Source: Bacteroidetes bacterium ADurb.Bin012 (GTDB taxonomy: Bacteria; Bacteroidota; Bacteroidia; Bacteroidales; TTA-H9). Taken from it: a stretch of DNA of 64,000 nt. Shown here piece after piece: positions 19,139-28,491 of this stretch. The notes beneath the pieces are model-generated. The model saw only the letters and a program-made list of their open reading frames with translations. It had not been told where the DNA came from and searched no databases. The position numbers were made by a program, and so were the translations under genes. How positions within the stretch are numbered: the stretch's first letter is position 1; each line of letters starts with the position of its first letter. Location: contig MWFC01000002.1 in assembly GCA_002071415.1 (NCBI GenBank), positions 96,366-160,365 of the forward strand, read 5' to 3'.

Positions 19139-19696
19139 TTACTCGTACGATTGGATTCTTTCTGGGATTAGCATTTCCTTGATTCCGACAAAATGATGCA
19201 TAATAGCATTCACGGCATTTATAAGCCTTTCCCCATTTAAGCCCTTTATCACTTCGAAGGGCTTATGGTCTAATGTCAAAGTATTCAAGTATATTTTGAA
19301 AAGCTCTTGCCTGAAGTGTGGGTGTTCGCGCAAAGGATCGTACACCCAAGGTAAATCAATGTCCATCAGTAAATAGAGTTGATAATCATCTTCTTGATAT
19401 AGCTCGATAATTTGAGGTGGGCAATAGCCAAACTTTACCTCGCACCAAATTTTGCATACCAGCATATCGGTATCGCAGAACATAAGATGAGGTTTATAGC
19501 TTGCTATTTCATGCTCGAGTTGCCTTTGTTTGCGAGCAATTGTAATCACATCATCAATTGTATAAGGGTGATCGAGGCGTTCGAGATATTCCCGGGCATA
19601 TTCTTTCACCCAAATCGTATTAAAAACATAAGCGAGGTTTTCGGATAACCAAGATTTTCCGGTAGATTCAGGCCCGGTAATGGAAATTTTAATCAT
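19139..19696 (-). CDS. NadR-like ribosylnicotinamide kinase / P-loop ATPase
   Basis: A 185-residue P-loop protein matching the C-terminal kinase domain of NadR, which phosphorylates nicotinamide riboside to NMN. Walker A is G8-P-E-S-T-G-K14-S. EYAREYLE and FCDTDMLV further on are typical of the family. The start is the ATG at 19696, which places Walker A right at the N-terminus and overlaps the pnuC stop by 8 bases; a longer frame would run well into pnuC. Linkage with the riboside transporter supports the role: the transported riboside is trapped by phosphorylation. It lacks the adenylyltransferase and DNA-binding domains of enterobacterial NadR. Confidence 0.85.
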   Translation of the reverse strand: MIKISITGPESTGKSWLSENLAYVFNTIWVKEYAREYLERLDHPYTIDDVITIARKQRQLEHEIASYKPHLMFCDTDMLVCKIWCEVKFGYCPPQIIELYQEDDYQLYLLMDIDLPWVYDPLREHPHFRQELFKIYLNTLTLDHKPFEVIKGLNGERLINAVNAIMHHFVGIKEMLIPERIQSYE

Positions 19697-20294
19697 TTCG
19701 CAAGAGAGATTTTTTCCATGAAAAGAATCCAGAAATAGCCATAATGAGGAATGCAAGGTATTGCAAACATGTAAAGGCCAATCCGCTCGAAGCAAACAAG
19801 GGAATAGCTATAAAATCGCCCGCAATCCATAAAATCCAGCTTTCGAGACACTTCAAAGCTTGAAGTACCATGGCAATGATAAAAATCGATGTCGTTAGTG
19901 CATCAAAAAAAGGATAAGAGCTCTCGGGGAAATCTCGTAATAACCTCCAGATGAAAAAGAGAAGAATCATCATGCTGCAGATGGCTATTAGAGTTTCTTT
20001 GCGATTCAGCCGCTTTACACGCAATCGGGTCTCTTGTTCTCCCGGATGAGCCCAATTGTACCATCCATAAATACTCACGATAAAATAAAACACGTTGATT
20101 CCCATATTGGCAAATAAGCCGGCCTTGAAACACAAATACACATATAGTCCCACATTCAAAAGACCCGTAGGGTATCCCCATATATTTTCCTTCATAATAA
20201 AGAAAACACTTAGAAGACCAAAACCTACTGCAATGAATTCGAGGGGTGCAGTCCGCTGTATATTATGAATAAGCAGATTCCAGAAACTTTCCAT
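19689..20294 (-). CDS. pnuC: nicotinamide riboside transporter PnuC
   Basis: An inner-membrane facilitator of 201 residues with about seven hydrophobic segments. The family signature region is seen: WGYPTGLLNVGLY early, then FYFIVSIYGWYNW in the middle, and a closing ESWILWIAGDFIAIPLF stretch. It takes up nicotinamide riboside along its gradient; the kinase encoded by the overlapping downstream gene would trap it in the cell. The overlap of 8 bases indicates coupled translation. No riboswitch was recognised upstream in the 239 bases before the divergent S9 peptidase gene. Confidence 0.9.
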   Translation of the reverse strand: MESFWNLLIHNIQRTAPLEFIAVGFGLLSVFFIMKENIWGYPTGLLNVGLYVYLCFKAGLFANMGINVFYFIVSIYGWYNWAHPGEQETRLRVKRLNRKETLIAICSMMILLFFIWRLLRDFPESSYPFFDALTTSIFIIAMVLQALKCLESWILWIAGDFIAIPLFASSGLAFTCLQYLAFLIMAISGFFSWKKSLLRND

Positions 20295-20533
20295 TCCGTC
20301 AAAATTTCGGGCAAAAATAACGAAAAGCTCTGCTTAGCTCAGAAATGTGAATGATTTGCCATGACCAATACAATTCATTATTGCAGTTTCATTTCATTAA
20401 GAATTAATTTCCAATACGATTACATGATGGATGCGAAAATTATTCTGCCTTATGAATTTTTATTGCAATATTTGTGTCATCAAAAACCGGTAAAATAATT
20501 TTTGATAGATTAATCAACTAAAATCATCGTAAC

Positions 20534-22627
20534 ATGTATAAAATCAATCGAAATCTTTTTATTTCTATTTGCCTCGTCATGAGCCTTACGGCATGTGTAA
20601 GACAAGAAAAGAAAGGTACCAGCGATGAAATTATCGGGCCTAAAACCCTTCAGCTTGAAAATGACCTGCTAACTGCCGAATTATTGTGGAATATTGGACG
20701 GGTAAGTGATATTCAACTCTCGCCCGACGCCAGTGAAATTCTTTTTAGAGTTACTTGGTATAATCTGGATAAAAATAAAGGAAACCATGAGCTTTACTTG
20801 ATGAATTCAGATGGAAACAATTGCCGCCGGATTACGCATACACCATTTTCGGAGTATGAAGCCCGATGGACCCCCGACGGAAAAATTACCTTTATTTCTT
20901 CCGAATCGGGCACACCACAAATTTGGATAATGGATAAAAATGGGAAAAACCGCAAACAGCTTACTCGAGTTGAGAATGGAGTAAATGGTTATAAATTTTC
21001 AGCCGATATGTCGCTGTTGGTTTATGTTTCGGATGTTCCCCGGCAACGAATCAAGAAGAAACTTTTCGAAGGGCTCGACAAAACCAGCGGCCGATTGATG
21101 AATGACTTGATGTATCGTCATTGGGATTCATGGGTAGATGCTTTTTCGCACATATTTATTACAACTTTTAACGGCCAGCCAGTAAGCCAAGGCAAAGACA
21201 TCATGAATGGCGAACCATGGGAATCGCCCATAAGACCATTCGGTGGAATGGAACAAGTAGCCATTAGCCCCGATAGCAAAACCATTATTTACACATGTCG
21301 GAAAAAACAGGGGAAAGAATATGCCCTGAGCACCAATACCGATTTGTATGCTTATTCGTTGGCGACTGGACAAACTACTAATTTAACTTCAGGAATGATG
21401 GGCTATGACATGGAACCCGTATTTTCACCCGATGGTAAATATCTGGCATGGTGGAGCATGGAAAGAGACGGCTACGAAGCCGATCAACAAAGATTGTTTT
21501 TGTTGAATTTATTCACTGGCGAAAAAATCTATGCCAGTCAAGGATTCGACGGGGATGTAAGTCAGATTACATGGAGCAAACATGGCGACCTGATCTATTT
21601 TATCAGTAATCACCAGGCTACTTATCAGATTTATTCGTATTCTATGGCAGATGGCGAAATCCGGCAAGTTACCGATGGAATGCATGATTTTAAAACAGTT
21701 TTGGATGGAGGGGATAAACTTTATGGGATTAGAATGAGTATCCAACAACCCGACGAAATCTTCTCCATCGATCCCAGCAATGGAGAATTTACTGAAATTT
21801 CATTCATCAACAAAGATTTATTTGCTCGGCTTACTCTGGGAAAAGTTGAGGAACGCTGGACCAAAACCACCGATGGAAAAATGATGAAGTCGTGGGTTAT
21901 TTTCCCTCCTCATTTTGACAGTACAAAATCTTACCCCACCCTGCTTTTTTGTGAAGGAGGTCCTCAAAATGCTACGAGCCAGTTTTGGTCGTACCGATGG
22001 AATTTTCAGCTTATGGCGGCTAATGGATATATAATTGTAGCTCCTAACCGACGCGGAGTACCGGGTTTCGGACAGGAATGGAAGGAACAGGTCTCGGGAG
22101 ATTATGGTGGCCAAAACATGAAGGACTATTTATCGGCTATTGACGATGTAACGAGCGAACCCTGGAGCGACGAAAACCATCTGGGTGCTATTGGCGCAAG
22201 TTATGGAGCATTCAGTGTTTATTGGCTGGCAGGGCATCACAATAAAAGATTCAAAGCATTTATTGCTCATGATGGCATGTTCAATCTCGAAGCTCAATAT
22301 CTCGAAACTGAAGAAATGTGGTTTGTAAATTGGGACCTCGGCGGTCCTTACTGGGATAAAGATAATGCCATTGCCCAGCGCTCGTTTGCCAATTCGCCCC
22401 ATCGCTTTGTAGATAAATGGGATACACCGATTTTAATCATTCACAGTGAAAAAGATTATCGAATCGTGGCCTCACAGGGTATGAGCGCCTTTAATGCCGC
22501 TGTGCTTCGGGGAATACCAGCCGAGTTCCTTTATTTTCCTGACGAAAATCATTGGGTATTGCAACCTCAAAACTCTGTGCTCTGGCAACGAGTCTTCTTC
22601 GATTGGCTGGATCAATGGTTGAAATAG
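20534..22627 (+). CDS. S9 family prolyl oligopeptidase / acylaminoacyl-peptidase, lipoprotein
   Basis: A 697-residue envelope serine peptidase. It has a lipoprotein signal with LTAC (Cys21) and a beta-propeller of about 400 residues with PD40-type repeats (SPDASE, TPDGKI, SPDSKT, SPDGKY). The C-terminal alpha/beta hydrolase domain has the nucleophile S556 in GASYGA, D641 in HSEKDY and H673 in ENHW, so the triad is complete. The domain order matches DPP5/acylaminoacyl-peptidase-type enzymes, which release dipeptides or blocked residues in peptide-using Bacteroidota. With the DPP III in this window it points to peptide catabolism. It is monocistronic and divergent from pnuC. Confidence 0.9.
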   Translation: MYKINRNLFISICLVMSLTACVRQEKKGTSDEIIGPKTLQLENDLLTAELLWNIGRVSDIQLSPDASEILFRVTWYNLDKNKGNHELYLMNSDGNNCRRITHTPFSEYEARWTPDGKITFISSESGTPQIWIMDKNGKNRKQLTRVENGVNGYKFSADMSLLVYVSDVPRQRIKKKLFEGLDKTSGRLMNDLMYRHWDSWVDAFSHIFITTFNGQPVSQGKDIMNGEPWESPIRPFGGMEQVAISPDSKTIIYTCRKKQGKEYALSTNTDLYAYSLATGQTTNLTSGMMGYDMEPVFSPDGKYLAWWSMERDGYEADQQRLFLLNLFTGEKIYASQGFDGDVSQITWSKHGDLIYFISNHQATYQIYSYSMADGEIRQVTDGMHDFKTVLDGGDKLYGIRMSIQQPDEIFSIDPSNGEFTEISFINKDLFARLTLGKVEERWTKTTDGKMMKSWVIFPPHFDSTKSYPTLLFCEGGPQNATSQFWSYRWNFQLMAANGYIIVAPNRRGVPGFGQEWKEQVSGDYGGQNMKDYLSAIDDVTSEPWSDENHLGAIGASYGAFSVYWLAGHHNKRFKAFIAHDGMFNLEAQYLETEEMWFVNWDLGGPYWDKDNAIAQRSFANSPHRFVDKWDTPILIIHSEKDYRIVASQGMSAFNAAVLRGIPAEFLYFPDENHWVLQPQNSVLWQRVFFDWLDQWLK

Positions 22628-23290
22628 GCTACCATCCATCGAACCATAATTGCCTGATTTAGATTTTTTTCTGTATTTCGCTGAGTCTATGACCTCACTG
22701 GAATATGTTGGCAGGCTTTCAAAAGATAGGATGAGATCGAATATACTCCCCTCTTCTTTTTTATCCTGAATTATCTATAAAAAAACTTGAAAGGCGCTTA
22801 TCTCGATGCGCTATGACGGATTACTCGACAGTCAATGAAGGTAGGTGGCCGAGTAGGGCGAAGCCCGTATCGAGGCCACTATAAATAATTCGTGCTCATC
22901 GCAATTTGAGCTATTTCTCTTTCTCTATTATATTTTCCTGCCTCTTTTTTGAATTCAAGAACAGAATGAAGTTTTTTCTTCTGATGACTTACTGTTATCC
23001 AACTCATTTCATTTCTCCAACCATGTCCGTTAGAATTTTTTCAATTCATAATAAGTAGGGAAAGATCGAATTGGGAGAAAACAAGTATCGGTTTTTTAAT
23101 TACAGATATTAAACTGAAATTTCTTTTGAATTATTTATAACAATTCAGGAAAAATCCATATCTGATTTCTCATCCTTATCGAAAATGTGTTATTTAAATA
23201 GTTATAGCCGGGTAAAATATATAGAAATGAACATATCTGACAGCGTTGTAAAAGAAAATATAACATTTTGGAAGGGCAGGAGATGGTTAA
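22628..23290. other. intergenic region with REP-like palindromes
   Basis: A 663-base stretch with no credible gene. It holds a facing pair of palindromic units at 22803-22879, given as a separate feature. The rest, 22880-23290, is AT-rich with no repeat or RNA I can recognise. Confidence 0.6.
22803..22879. repeat. pair of REP-like palindromic units
   Basis: The right unit (22845-22879) is an imperfect palindrome: outer arms GTGGCC and GGCCAC, inner stem GGGC/GCCC with loop GAA, and mismatched GAGTA/GTATCGA between them. The left unit (about 22803-22829) repeats the plan in the opposite orientation in a worn form (CTCGATGCG ... TTACTCGAC). Two such units facing each other resemble BIME-type elements of REP families, which are moved by REP-associated tyrosine transposases. 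None of those is in the window. Confidence 0.55.
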
Positions 23291-23695
23291 TTAGATTGGC
23301 ATCTGAAAGGTAATAAAAGCATTGGCGAAAAAATTCCAAAGTGTTGCTCCCGCAATAGCAAAGATCTTTGCAAGGTAAAAGTTCAGTTTGAATTTTTTAA
23401 GGACAAACCATAGAATAAGGCTATTAATACCCAAACCTATCAATGAAATAACGAAAAAGAAGCCGAATTCTCTAACAACTTCTGGGTTAGTGCTCGAAAA
23501 GGTCCAGATTCGGTTCAGATAGTAGTTCGATGAGGCTGCACAAATAAATCCCATTGCATTAGATATGAAGCGCTGTATTTTTAAAATTTCCTTCGAAAAT
23601 GCTGTAATACCATAGTCAACAATAAGTCCTGAAAATCCCACGATTATAAACTTTATGAATCTGCTGATCAAGGCTTTGTTGAATATCTCTATCAT
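23291..23695 (-). CDS. GtrA family membrane protein
   Basis: A small integral membrane protein of 134 residues with four hydrophobic segments and the GtrA signature (RFIKFIIVGFSGLIVDYGIT, then NYYLNRIWTFSS). GtrA-like proteins are linked to transfer or flipping of lipid-linked sugars for cell-surface polysaccharide. It is the last gene of a leftward run, 49 bases after the UbiA-type prenyltransferase gene. The substrate is unknown. Confidence 0.88.
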   Translation of the reverse strand: MIEIFNKALISRFIKFIIVGFSGLIVDYGITAFSKEILKIQRFISNAMGFICAASSNYYLNRIWTFSSTNPEVVREFGFFFVISLIGLGINSLILWFVLKKFKLNFYLAKIFAIAGATLWNFFANAFITFQMPI

Positions 23696-23744
23696 AATTA
23701 ATCGGATTAATCAAAGATTTGATAATTTATTCATAGATAGTGTG

Positions 23745-24728
23745 TTATGTCGAAAACAAAGGAGGGATCAGTGCAAGGATCCCAAGTATTCCCGCCAGCA
23801 TAGTAATCTTAGCAAGGGATGAACAGCGATGCAACTGGTTTTTGTTGACATCGGCGGGGAGCACCGTAAGCAAACGGATCGATAAGAATTGAACCGTGAA
23901 ATACCAGTAAAATGCAAGGTTATAATGGTGGGATCGAAGCCAATATTGCGCCATTGCTAACAGAATCATCATCAAAGCAATGAGAGCCTGCAGTATTCTG
24001 TGCGTAGTTTCCCATCCAAGAATAATGGGCAGGGTTTGGCATTCATAAGTTTGATCGCCTTCCATGTCTTCGGCGTCCTTGATAATTTCTCTTATCAATG
24101 TGCTAATAAAAGCGAAAATACTCAACGACAGTATAATATAATTTACATGAGGATAGAAACGATAAAACGCAATCCATTCGTCAGGCTTAAGCAACAGTGC
24201 ATAAAATTCGAAAAGCCAAGGTGTAATAATGACTAAAGCCGAGAGGAAAGACACGAGAAAATTTCCCCAGAAGGGTTTTCGTTTTAGATAGGCCGAGTAA
24301 TACCAAAGCAGACCGAACGATAAAACAAACAACCATAAGAGCATAGGTTGCTCTATCTGTAGAGCTGCTATTCCCCCTGAAATCAAACCAAAAATATTCA
24401 AAGCAACATATAGGATCCATCCTCGGCTTACACTCACCGCCTGTCCTATTACTAACCTTGTAGGTTTGTTCAGGCGATCTATTTTCTGGTCGTAAATATC
24501 ATTTACTATATAGCCTGCTGCGGTGATTAGCACAATTGACAGTACGACGAGGAAATATATTGTATGGCTGAGAGGCGAAGCTAATCCTATAGCCATATAA
24601 AGCGGCAGGAAGAAGCCATAACGAATGATGAGGACGATGAGCAATATCATCAATAGGTTGATCCACCGTAAAAGGCGTGCATAAACAGTGAACTGGGTTT
24701 TAATTCTGCAGAGTAAGGATTTTCCCAT
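23745..24728 (-). CDS. UbiA superfamily prenyltransferase
   Basis: A polytopic membrane protein of about 327 residues. The first Asp-rich motif NDIYDQKID and the second DAEDMEGD are both present; they bind Mg2+-prenyl diphosphate. Around them are eight or nine hydrophobic helices. I start at the ATG at 24728, which leaves a 13-base gap to kdsC; an upstream ATG at 24764 would overlap that gene by 23 bases and cannot be excluded. The acceptor is not evident: menaquinone synthesis and geranylgeranylglyceryl phosphate synthesis both use this fold, and no other quinone gene is near. Confidence 0.82.
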   Translation of the reverse strand: MGKSLLCRIKTQFTVYARLLRWINLLMILLIVLIIRYGFFLPLYMAIGLASPLSHTIYFLVVLSIVLITAAGYIVNDIYDQKIDRLNKPTRLVIGQAVSVSRGWILYVALNIFGLISGGIAALQIEQPMLLWLFVLSFGLLWYYSAYLKRKPFWGNFLVSFLSALVIITPWLFEFYALLLKPDEWIAFYRFYPHVNYIILSLSIFAFISTLIREIIKDAEDMEGDQTYECQTLPIILGWETTHRILQALIALMMILLAMAQYWLRSHHYNLAFYWYFTVQFLSIRLLTVLPADVNKNQLHRCSSLAKITMLAGILGILALIPPLFST

Positions 24729-24741
24729 AACAATATCTGGC

Positions 24742-25260
24742 TTACCAGTAAAATGCGTCTCCATTCATCCATTTCCCTTGAAGCTTCATCACCTGCTCGA
24801 TCACGTCTCTTACGCAACCTTTGCCTCCTTCTCTGTGAGAAATGTAAAGAGAGATTGCTTTTATTTCTTCAGAGGCATCGGCAGGGCAGCAAGGTAAGCC
24901 AACCTGCTGCATTACGGTGAGATCGGGAATATCATCCCCCATATACAAAACACCCTGAGGTTCAATATGATGAAGATGAATATATTCATTGAAGATGGAG
25001 AGTTTATCGGCAATGCCTAAGAAAAAGTCATTTACTTTTAGGGCATTCAGGCGATGAACCATCGAATCACTCTTGCCTCCGCTAATTATTACAATCCGAT
25101 AGCCATTCTTTATGGCATGCTGAATGGCATAACCATCACGCACATATCCTCCTCTTAGAACTTCACCATCAGGTAGAATGAAAATTTCTCCCGTGGTAAG
25201 CACACCATCATAGTCGAACATGAACGTAGTAATCTGATGAAGTAATTCTTTATAATTCAC
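24742..25260 (-). CDS. kdsC: KdsC-type HAD phosphatase (3-deoxy-manno-octulosonate-8-phosphate phosphatase)
   Basis: A 172-residue C0-type HAD phosphatase without a cap domain. Motif I is D16-Y-D18-G-V-L-T, motif II is the ISGG region, and motif IV is GDDIPDL. KdsC removes phosphate from KDO-8-P on the way to CMP-KDO for lipid A inner core. Length and the short C-terminal tail (HREGGKGCVRDVIE) fit the family well. The gene overlaps the DUF2520 gene upstream by 4 bases. No kdsA or kdsB is in the window, so the lipopolysaccharide role rests on family identity. Confidence 0.87.
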   Translation of the reverse strand: MNYKELLHQITTFMFDYDGVLTTGEIFILPDGEVLRGGYVRDGYAIQHAIKNGYRIVIISGGKSDSMVHRLNALKVNDFFLGIADKLSIFNEYIHLHHIEPQGVLYMGDDIPDLTVMQQVGLPCCPADASEEIKAISLYISHREGGKGCVRDVIEQVMKLQGKWMNGDAFYW

Positions 25261-26048
25261 TCTGTTTTTTCTTTATTTTTTCGTTTGGTGATTTGTTCAG
25301 AGATAATGCGATAAATAACCTCATAATCGGGATTTTCGGAAAGCATTCTTATATGTTCTTCAATAATTGAAGAATCGCCTCTGACAGCCGGGCCGGTTTG
25401 GGCCTGCCATGGTTCCATCAACGTAACCTTTTCGAATGATTCGAGTATAAGAGGCAAAAGAATAGAGAAAGGCAATTTTTGTTCATTGAGAATATCGTGT
25501 GCTATCACATACATGTAATTGGTAAAGTTGCAAGCAAAAACGGCTGATAAATGAATGTGTTTTCTTTGAGCCGAATTGGCTTCGATAATGTTGTTCGAAA
25601 ATTGAAGGGCTAATTTTTTAAGAATATTGAGGTTCTTTTTATTAGAGGCCTCGATGCAAATCGGGATCAGCGAAAAATCGGTTTCGTGATTTTTGGTAAA
25701 GGTTTGTATAGGATAAAAAACGCCATGATTAGGGAAACGTGACAGGACTTCGATAGGTGTCGAGCCTGAAGTATGCATAACCAAGCCGTTGGTTTGGGGC
25801 ATGGCATCCGCCACCTTTGCAATGGCTTCATCGTTCACGCATATAAAATAATATTGTGCGTCGGGAGGAATTAAGGCTGCATTCGTCCATGACTCGCATA
25901 CATAGTATTTTGCCAGTTGCCGTGCCGACTGAATCGTACGGCTGCATATTCCCCTGATGGTAAAATTTTTTTTGTCGAGTTGGTGTGCCAGATGAGTCCC
26001 TACGTTGCCTGCCCCAATAATAATCACCTCATTCTCGGTTTTTTCCAT
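25257..26048 (-). CDS. Rossmann-fold protein with DUF2520 domain
   Basis: A 263-residue protein with an N-terminal NAD(P)-binding fold (GAGNVG at 12-17) and a C-terminal all-helical domain of the DUF2520 type, marked by NSAQRKHIHLSAVFACNF. It resembles the F420-dependent NADP reductase / pyrroline-5-carboxylate reductase superfamily, but the reaction is not known. Its stop overlaps the kdsC start by 4 bases, so the two are coupled. The conserved pairing suggests some link with envelope sugar metabolism, which is inference. Confidence 0.85.
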   Translation of the reverse strand: MEKTENEVIIIGAGNVGTHLAHQLDKKNFTIRGICSRTIQSARQLAKYYVCESWTNAALIPPDAQYYFICVNDEAIAKVADAMPQTNGLVMHTSGSTPIEVLSRFPNHGVFYPIQTFTKNHETDFSLIPICIEASNKKNLNILKKLALQFSNNIIEANSAQRKHIHLSAVFACNFTNYMYVIAHDILNEQKLPFSILLPLILESFEKVTLMEPWQAQTGPAVRGDSSIIEEHIRMLSENPDYEVIYRIISEQITKRKNKEKTE

Positions 26049-26100
26049 TCTTCAAAAAATTTATACAAAAGTAATTCTTTAAAAATATCTCATCCTTCCC

Positions 26101-27405
26101 TTATTGCTTTGGACTGTATTCATTACCCGATTGATAATAACCTACAAGTTTGTCGAATATTTCACCTGGTTCGCGATGATAGACCAAAATGGTGTATTCG
26201 TTGTCGGTTTCCCAGAAGTTTCCTTCGATGATGGAAGTATCACCTGCACCGGATTCATGATTGGCCACGACATAAATATAATTATAATACCCTTGTTTCA
26301 ATCGTAAACTTCCTTCATATCGCATAGTTTCGTAATTATAAATCATTTTGGCTTCTGGCTGGAGGGAATTTCCTGTAAGTTCACCCATAATGAAAATGCT
26401 TGCATGTGCCAATGGGTATCCCAATGGAAGTGAAAAATGTACCATGGCGTAATCGGCTTCAGTTTCGCTGTGTTCCATGTCTTCTGTTTTGATGTATAAA
26501 CGACCGTTGAGGTCGGGATCGTTTACAAACGGCTTGCCTGCCTTGATTCGATCAAGCTGCATCACTACATGGTAACCATCGGCAAGATAGAGGATGTCTG
26601 CGATATATTCCGAACGATAGCGTAAACTTTTAATATCGACCGAGCGATATTGATTGCCTGCATCGAATAAATTCTCTTCTTCATAATCATAATCCAACAA
26701 GTCGGGTGTAATATTGCGGGGCTGTTTTATTGTAAGCGCATTGTCCCAACGCCAGTTCTGGAGAATCACAATGGTGAGATCCCTGTCCGGTACAGGAATC
26801 TTGTATTTCACCGGCCGAATTGTGAAATCAACTTCATGTTTGGTATTCATATAAGCAGGTAAATGTGCTCTGCCAATTTTAACATCCTGAATTATTACTC
26901 TGGGTTCATAAATTATGAATCGTAAGGAAAACTCTGGCTGAGTAGGCGAATCGAGATAAACTACAAGAAGATAATTTCCTGATTTGGTGAGCCTGATACG
27001 ATCGTTCGGAAATATTAACGAGTAATGCGTATAGGAGGTAGTGGTGTTGAATGAAAATTTGTAATCACGAATCTCATCCGAGTCGAATCCTTCCATATAC
27101 TCATTCATCCTTAGTTGAGATGGTTCCCAATTGGCATCGCAATGAAGGAAGGTGTATTGAAAATTTTTGACTCCACCTGCCAAATCGTCGAATTGCAGTT
27201 GTAGCGTTTTGTCCGAATTAAGCGAAATTACAGGCATTTCTAAGGGGTAACCCGTTGGAAAGATCAAAACGGTTTTAATGTCGGGATTGTATATTCTGTT
27301 TTGCGTTCGTAATGCCTTTTGACTATAAAACGCTATATCATCCTGAGCCAATATCGAACTAAAAACAATGATTATCAATAGAATAGAAGCAAATGCGTTT
27401 TTCAT
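26101..27405 (-). CDS. type IX secretion system plug protein (DUF5103 family)
   Basis: A 434-residue periplasmic protein with a signal peptide (cleavage near LAQ-D). Family marks are IKTVLIFPTGYPLEMPVI, LNSDKTLQLQFDDL, YTFLHCDANWEPS and YKFSFNT in the first 130 residues. Proteins of this DUF5103 family plug the SprA translocon of the T9SS on the periplasmic side when it is not loaded. Here it heads a leftward run with DUF2520, kdsC and ubiA-like genes, 52 bases before the DUF2520 start. The secreted T9SS substrates at 40400-46572 agree with a working system. Confidence 0.85.
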   Translation of the reverse strand: MKNAFASILLIIIVFSSILAQDDIAFYSQKALRTQNRIYNPDIKTVLIFPTGYPLEMPVISLNSDKTLQLQFDDLAGGVKNFQYTFLHCDANWEPSQLRMNEYMEGFDSDEIRDYKFSFNTTTSYTHYSLIFPNDRIRLTKSGNYLLVVYLDSPTQPEFSLRFIIYEPRVIIQDVKIGRAHLPAYMNTKHEVDFTIRPVKYKIPVPDRDLTIVILQNWRWDNALTIKQPRNITPDLLDYDYEEENLFDAGNQYRSVDIKSLRYRSEYIADILYLADGYHVVMQLDRIKAGKPFVNDPDLNGRLYIKTEDMEHSETEADYAMVHFSLPLGYPLAHASIFIMGELTGNSLQPEAKMIYNYETMRYEGSLRLKQGYYNYIYVVANHESGAGDTSIIEGNFWETDNEYTILVYHREPGEIFDKLVGYYQSGNEYSPKQ

Positions 27406-27635
27406 ACTTGTATTTTTATTATGCGAAGATAAGAAAGAGCAGTGAATACGACGAATTTATTCGAAAAAAATCTCTGTTCCAACACTTACTCACTTCACTT
27501 CTATTATCCGGACCCCTTGATTCGGCTTAAATCGAGAGTTCTGAATTGCCACAAGAATAAGTAGATCGAAAATTATGCTTCCGGAATCGATAGATGGTTT
27601 GGAAATAAGTTTATTTAAGACCTAATTCGCAAAAT

Positions 27636-28226
27636 TTACGTTTTAGGCAGCTCCAATTTTTTCGAAAGGTTAGCTCCTTCCTTGGTAATTTTAATGGTAT
27701 TTTATTTATCGTTGATTTTCATTCGTTTTTATTCTGGTTAGGAAATTAATCAAGCCAAAAGTGAAAAATTTTCCATTGAGTTCATGTTTTGTCAACAATT
27801 GATATATTCTATAATATCAGTGTAAGGCAATGAAATTGATAAACATCCAGCCTTCGAGTGCAAATTCGTTTTGCATGTAACTCATATCGGCTTCTACTAC
27901 GTCCTTCAAGGTGTCAATCATTTGCTCCGCCTCTCCACGACTTTTATATTCGAGTAAATCTTCTGTGGCGTCTTTTCAGCATTTGTAAGCAGAGCAATCG
28001 TACCAAACTCTGGATTCTTTTTGTTGAATCATTCTATGGTGTAAACTTTTGATCCATTTTCTATTCTCTCCAGAAAATCCTTTTCCTCTTCGACATGTAG
28101 TTTTTCTTCCAGATACAGGTGAAGCGTATCATTGTCTTTTGTCTTGTAACCGTAATACCAAATATACCGACCTTCGAACTTGAAATAACCATCGAAAACT
28201 TCCTTGCTTCCTTTTCTCCTTTTCAT
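27636..28226 (-). pseudogene. relic of an IS1634/COG5421-type transposase
   Basis: The C-terminal half of a transposase can be read across three frames with several lesions. It opens with KRRKGSKEVFDGYFKFEG at 28226, has an in-frame TGA at 28029-28031, then FNKKNPEFGTIALLTNAEKT, a frameshift near 27950, the family-typical block SRGEAEQMIDTLK and MQNEFALEGWMFINFIAL, another TGA, YYRIYQLLTKHELN, and a final block KITKEGANLSKKLELPKT ending at 27636. The order and content match IS1634-like transposases, whose middle part often has this MQNE-LEGWMF region. The N-terminal half and both ends of the element are missing. It is an old, dead insertion. Confidence 0.75.
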
Positions 28227-28491
28227 ATAATTAATCTATGAGTGAAGAAAGCCTTTTCAAAGAGATAATAAACTTTAGTTAAAACATACAGGAAAGTCGA
28301 ATTTTTTTATTTAAAATAGAAGATGGGATTTTGGATCGCCCATATAAAATGGCTGACGATCTTTTTTGTTCTGTTTGGCTAAAAGCCAGATGGAAAAACA
28401 ATGATGGCAGTACTCAGTAAAATATTATATAATTTGATGGTTTGTCATGTTGAATCATTACCGAAATTTATGGAATTTGGATTTCGATTGA

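Noticed and set aside
20295..20533. An NAD-related riboswitch between pnuC and the S9 peptidase gene
   Set aside because: No conserved helix arrangement of a known NAD riboswitch could be identified by eye.
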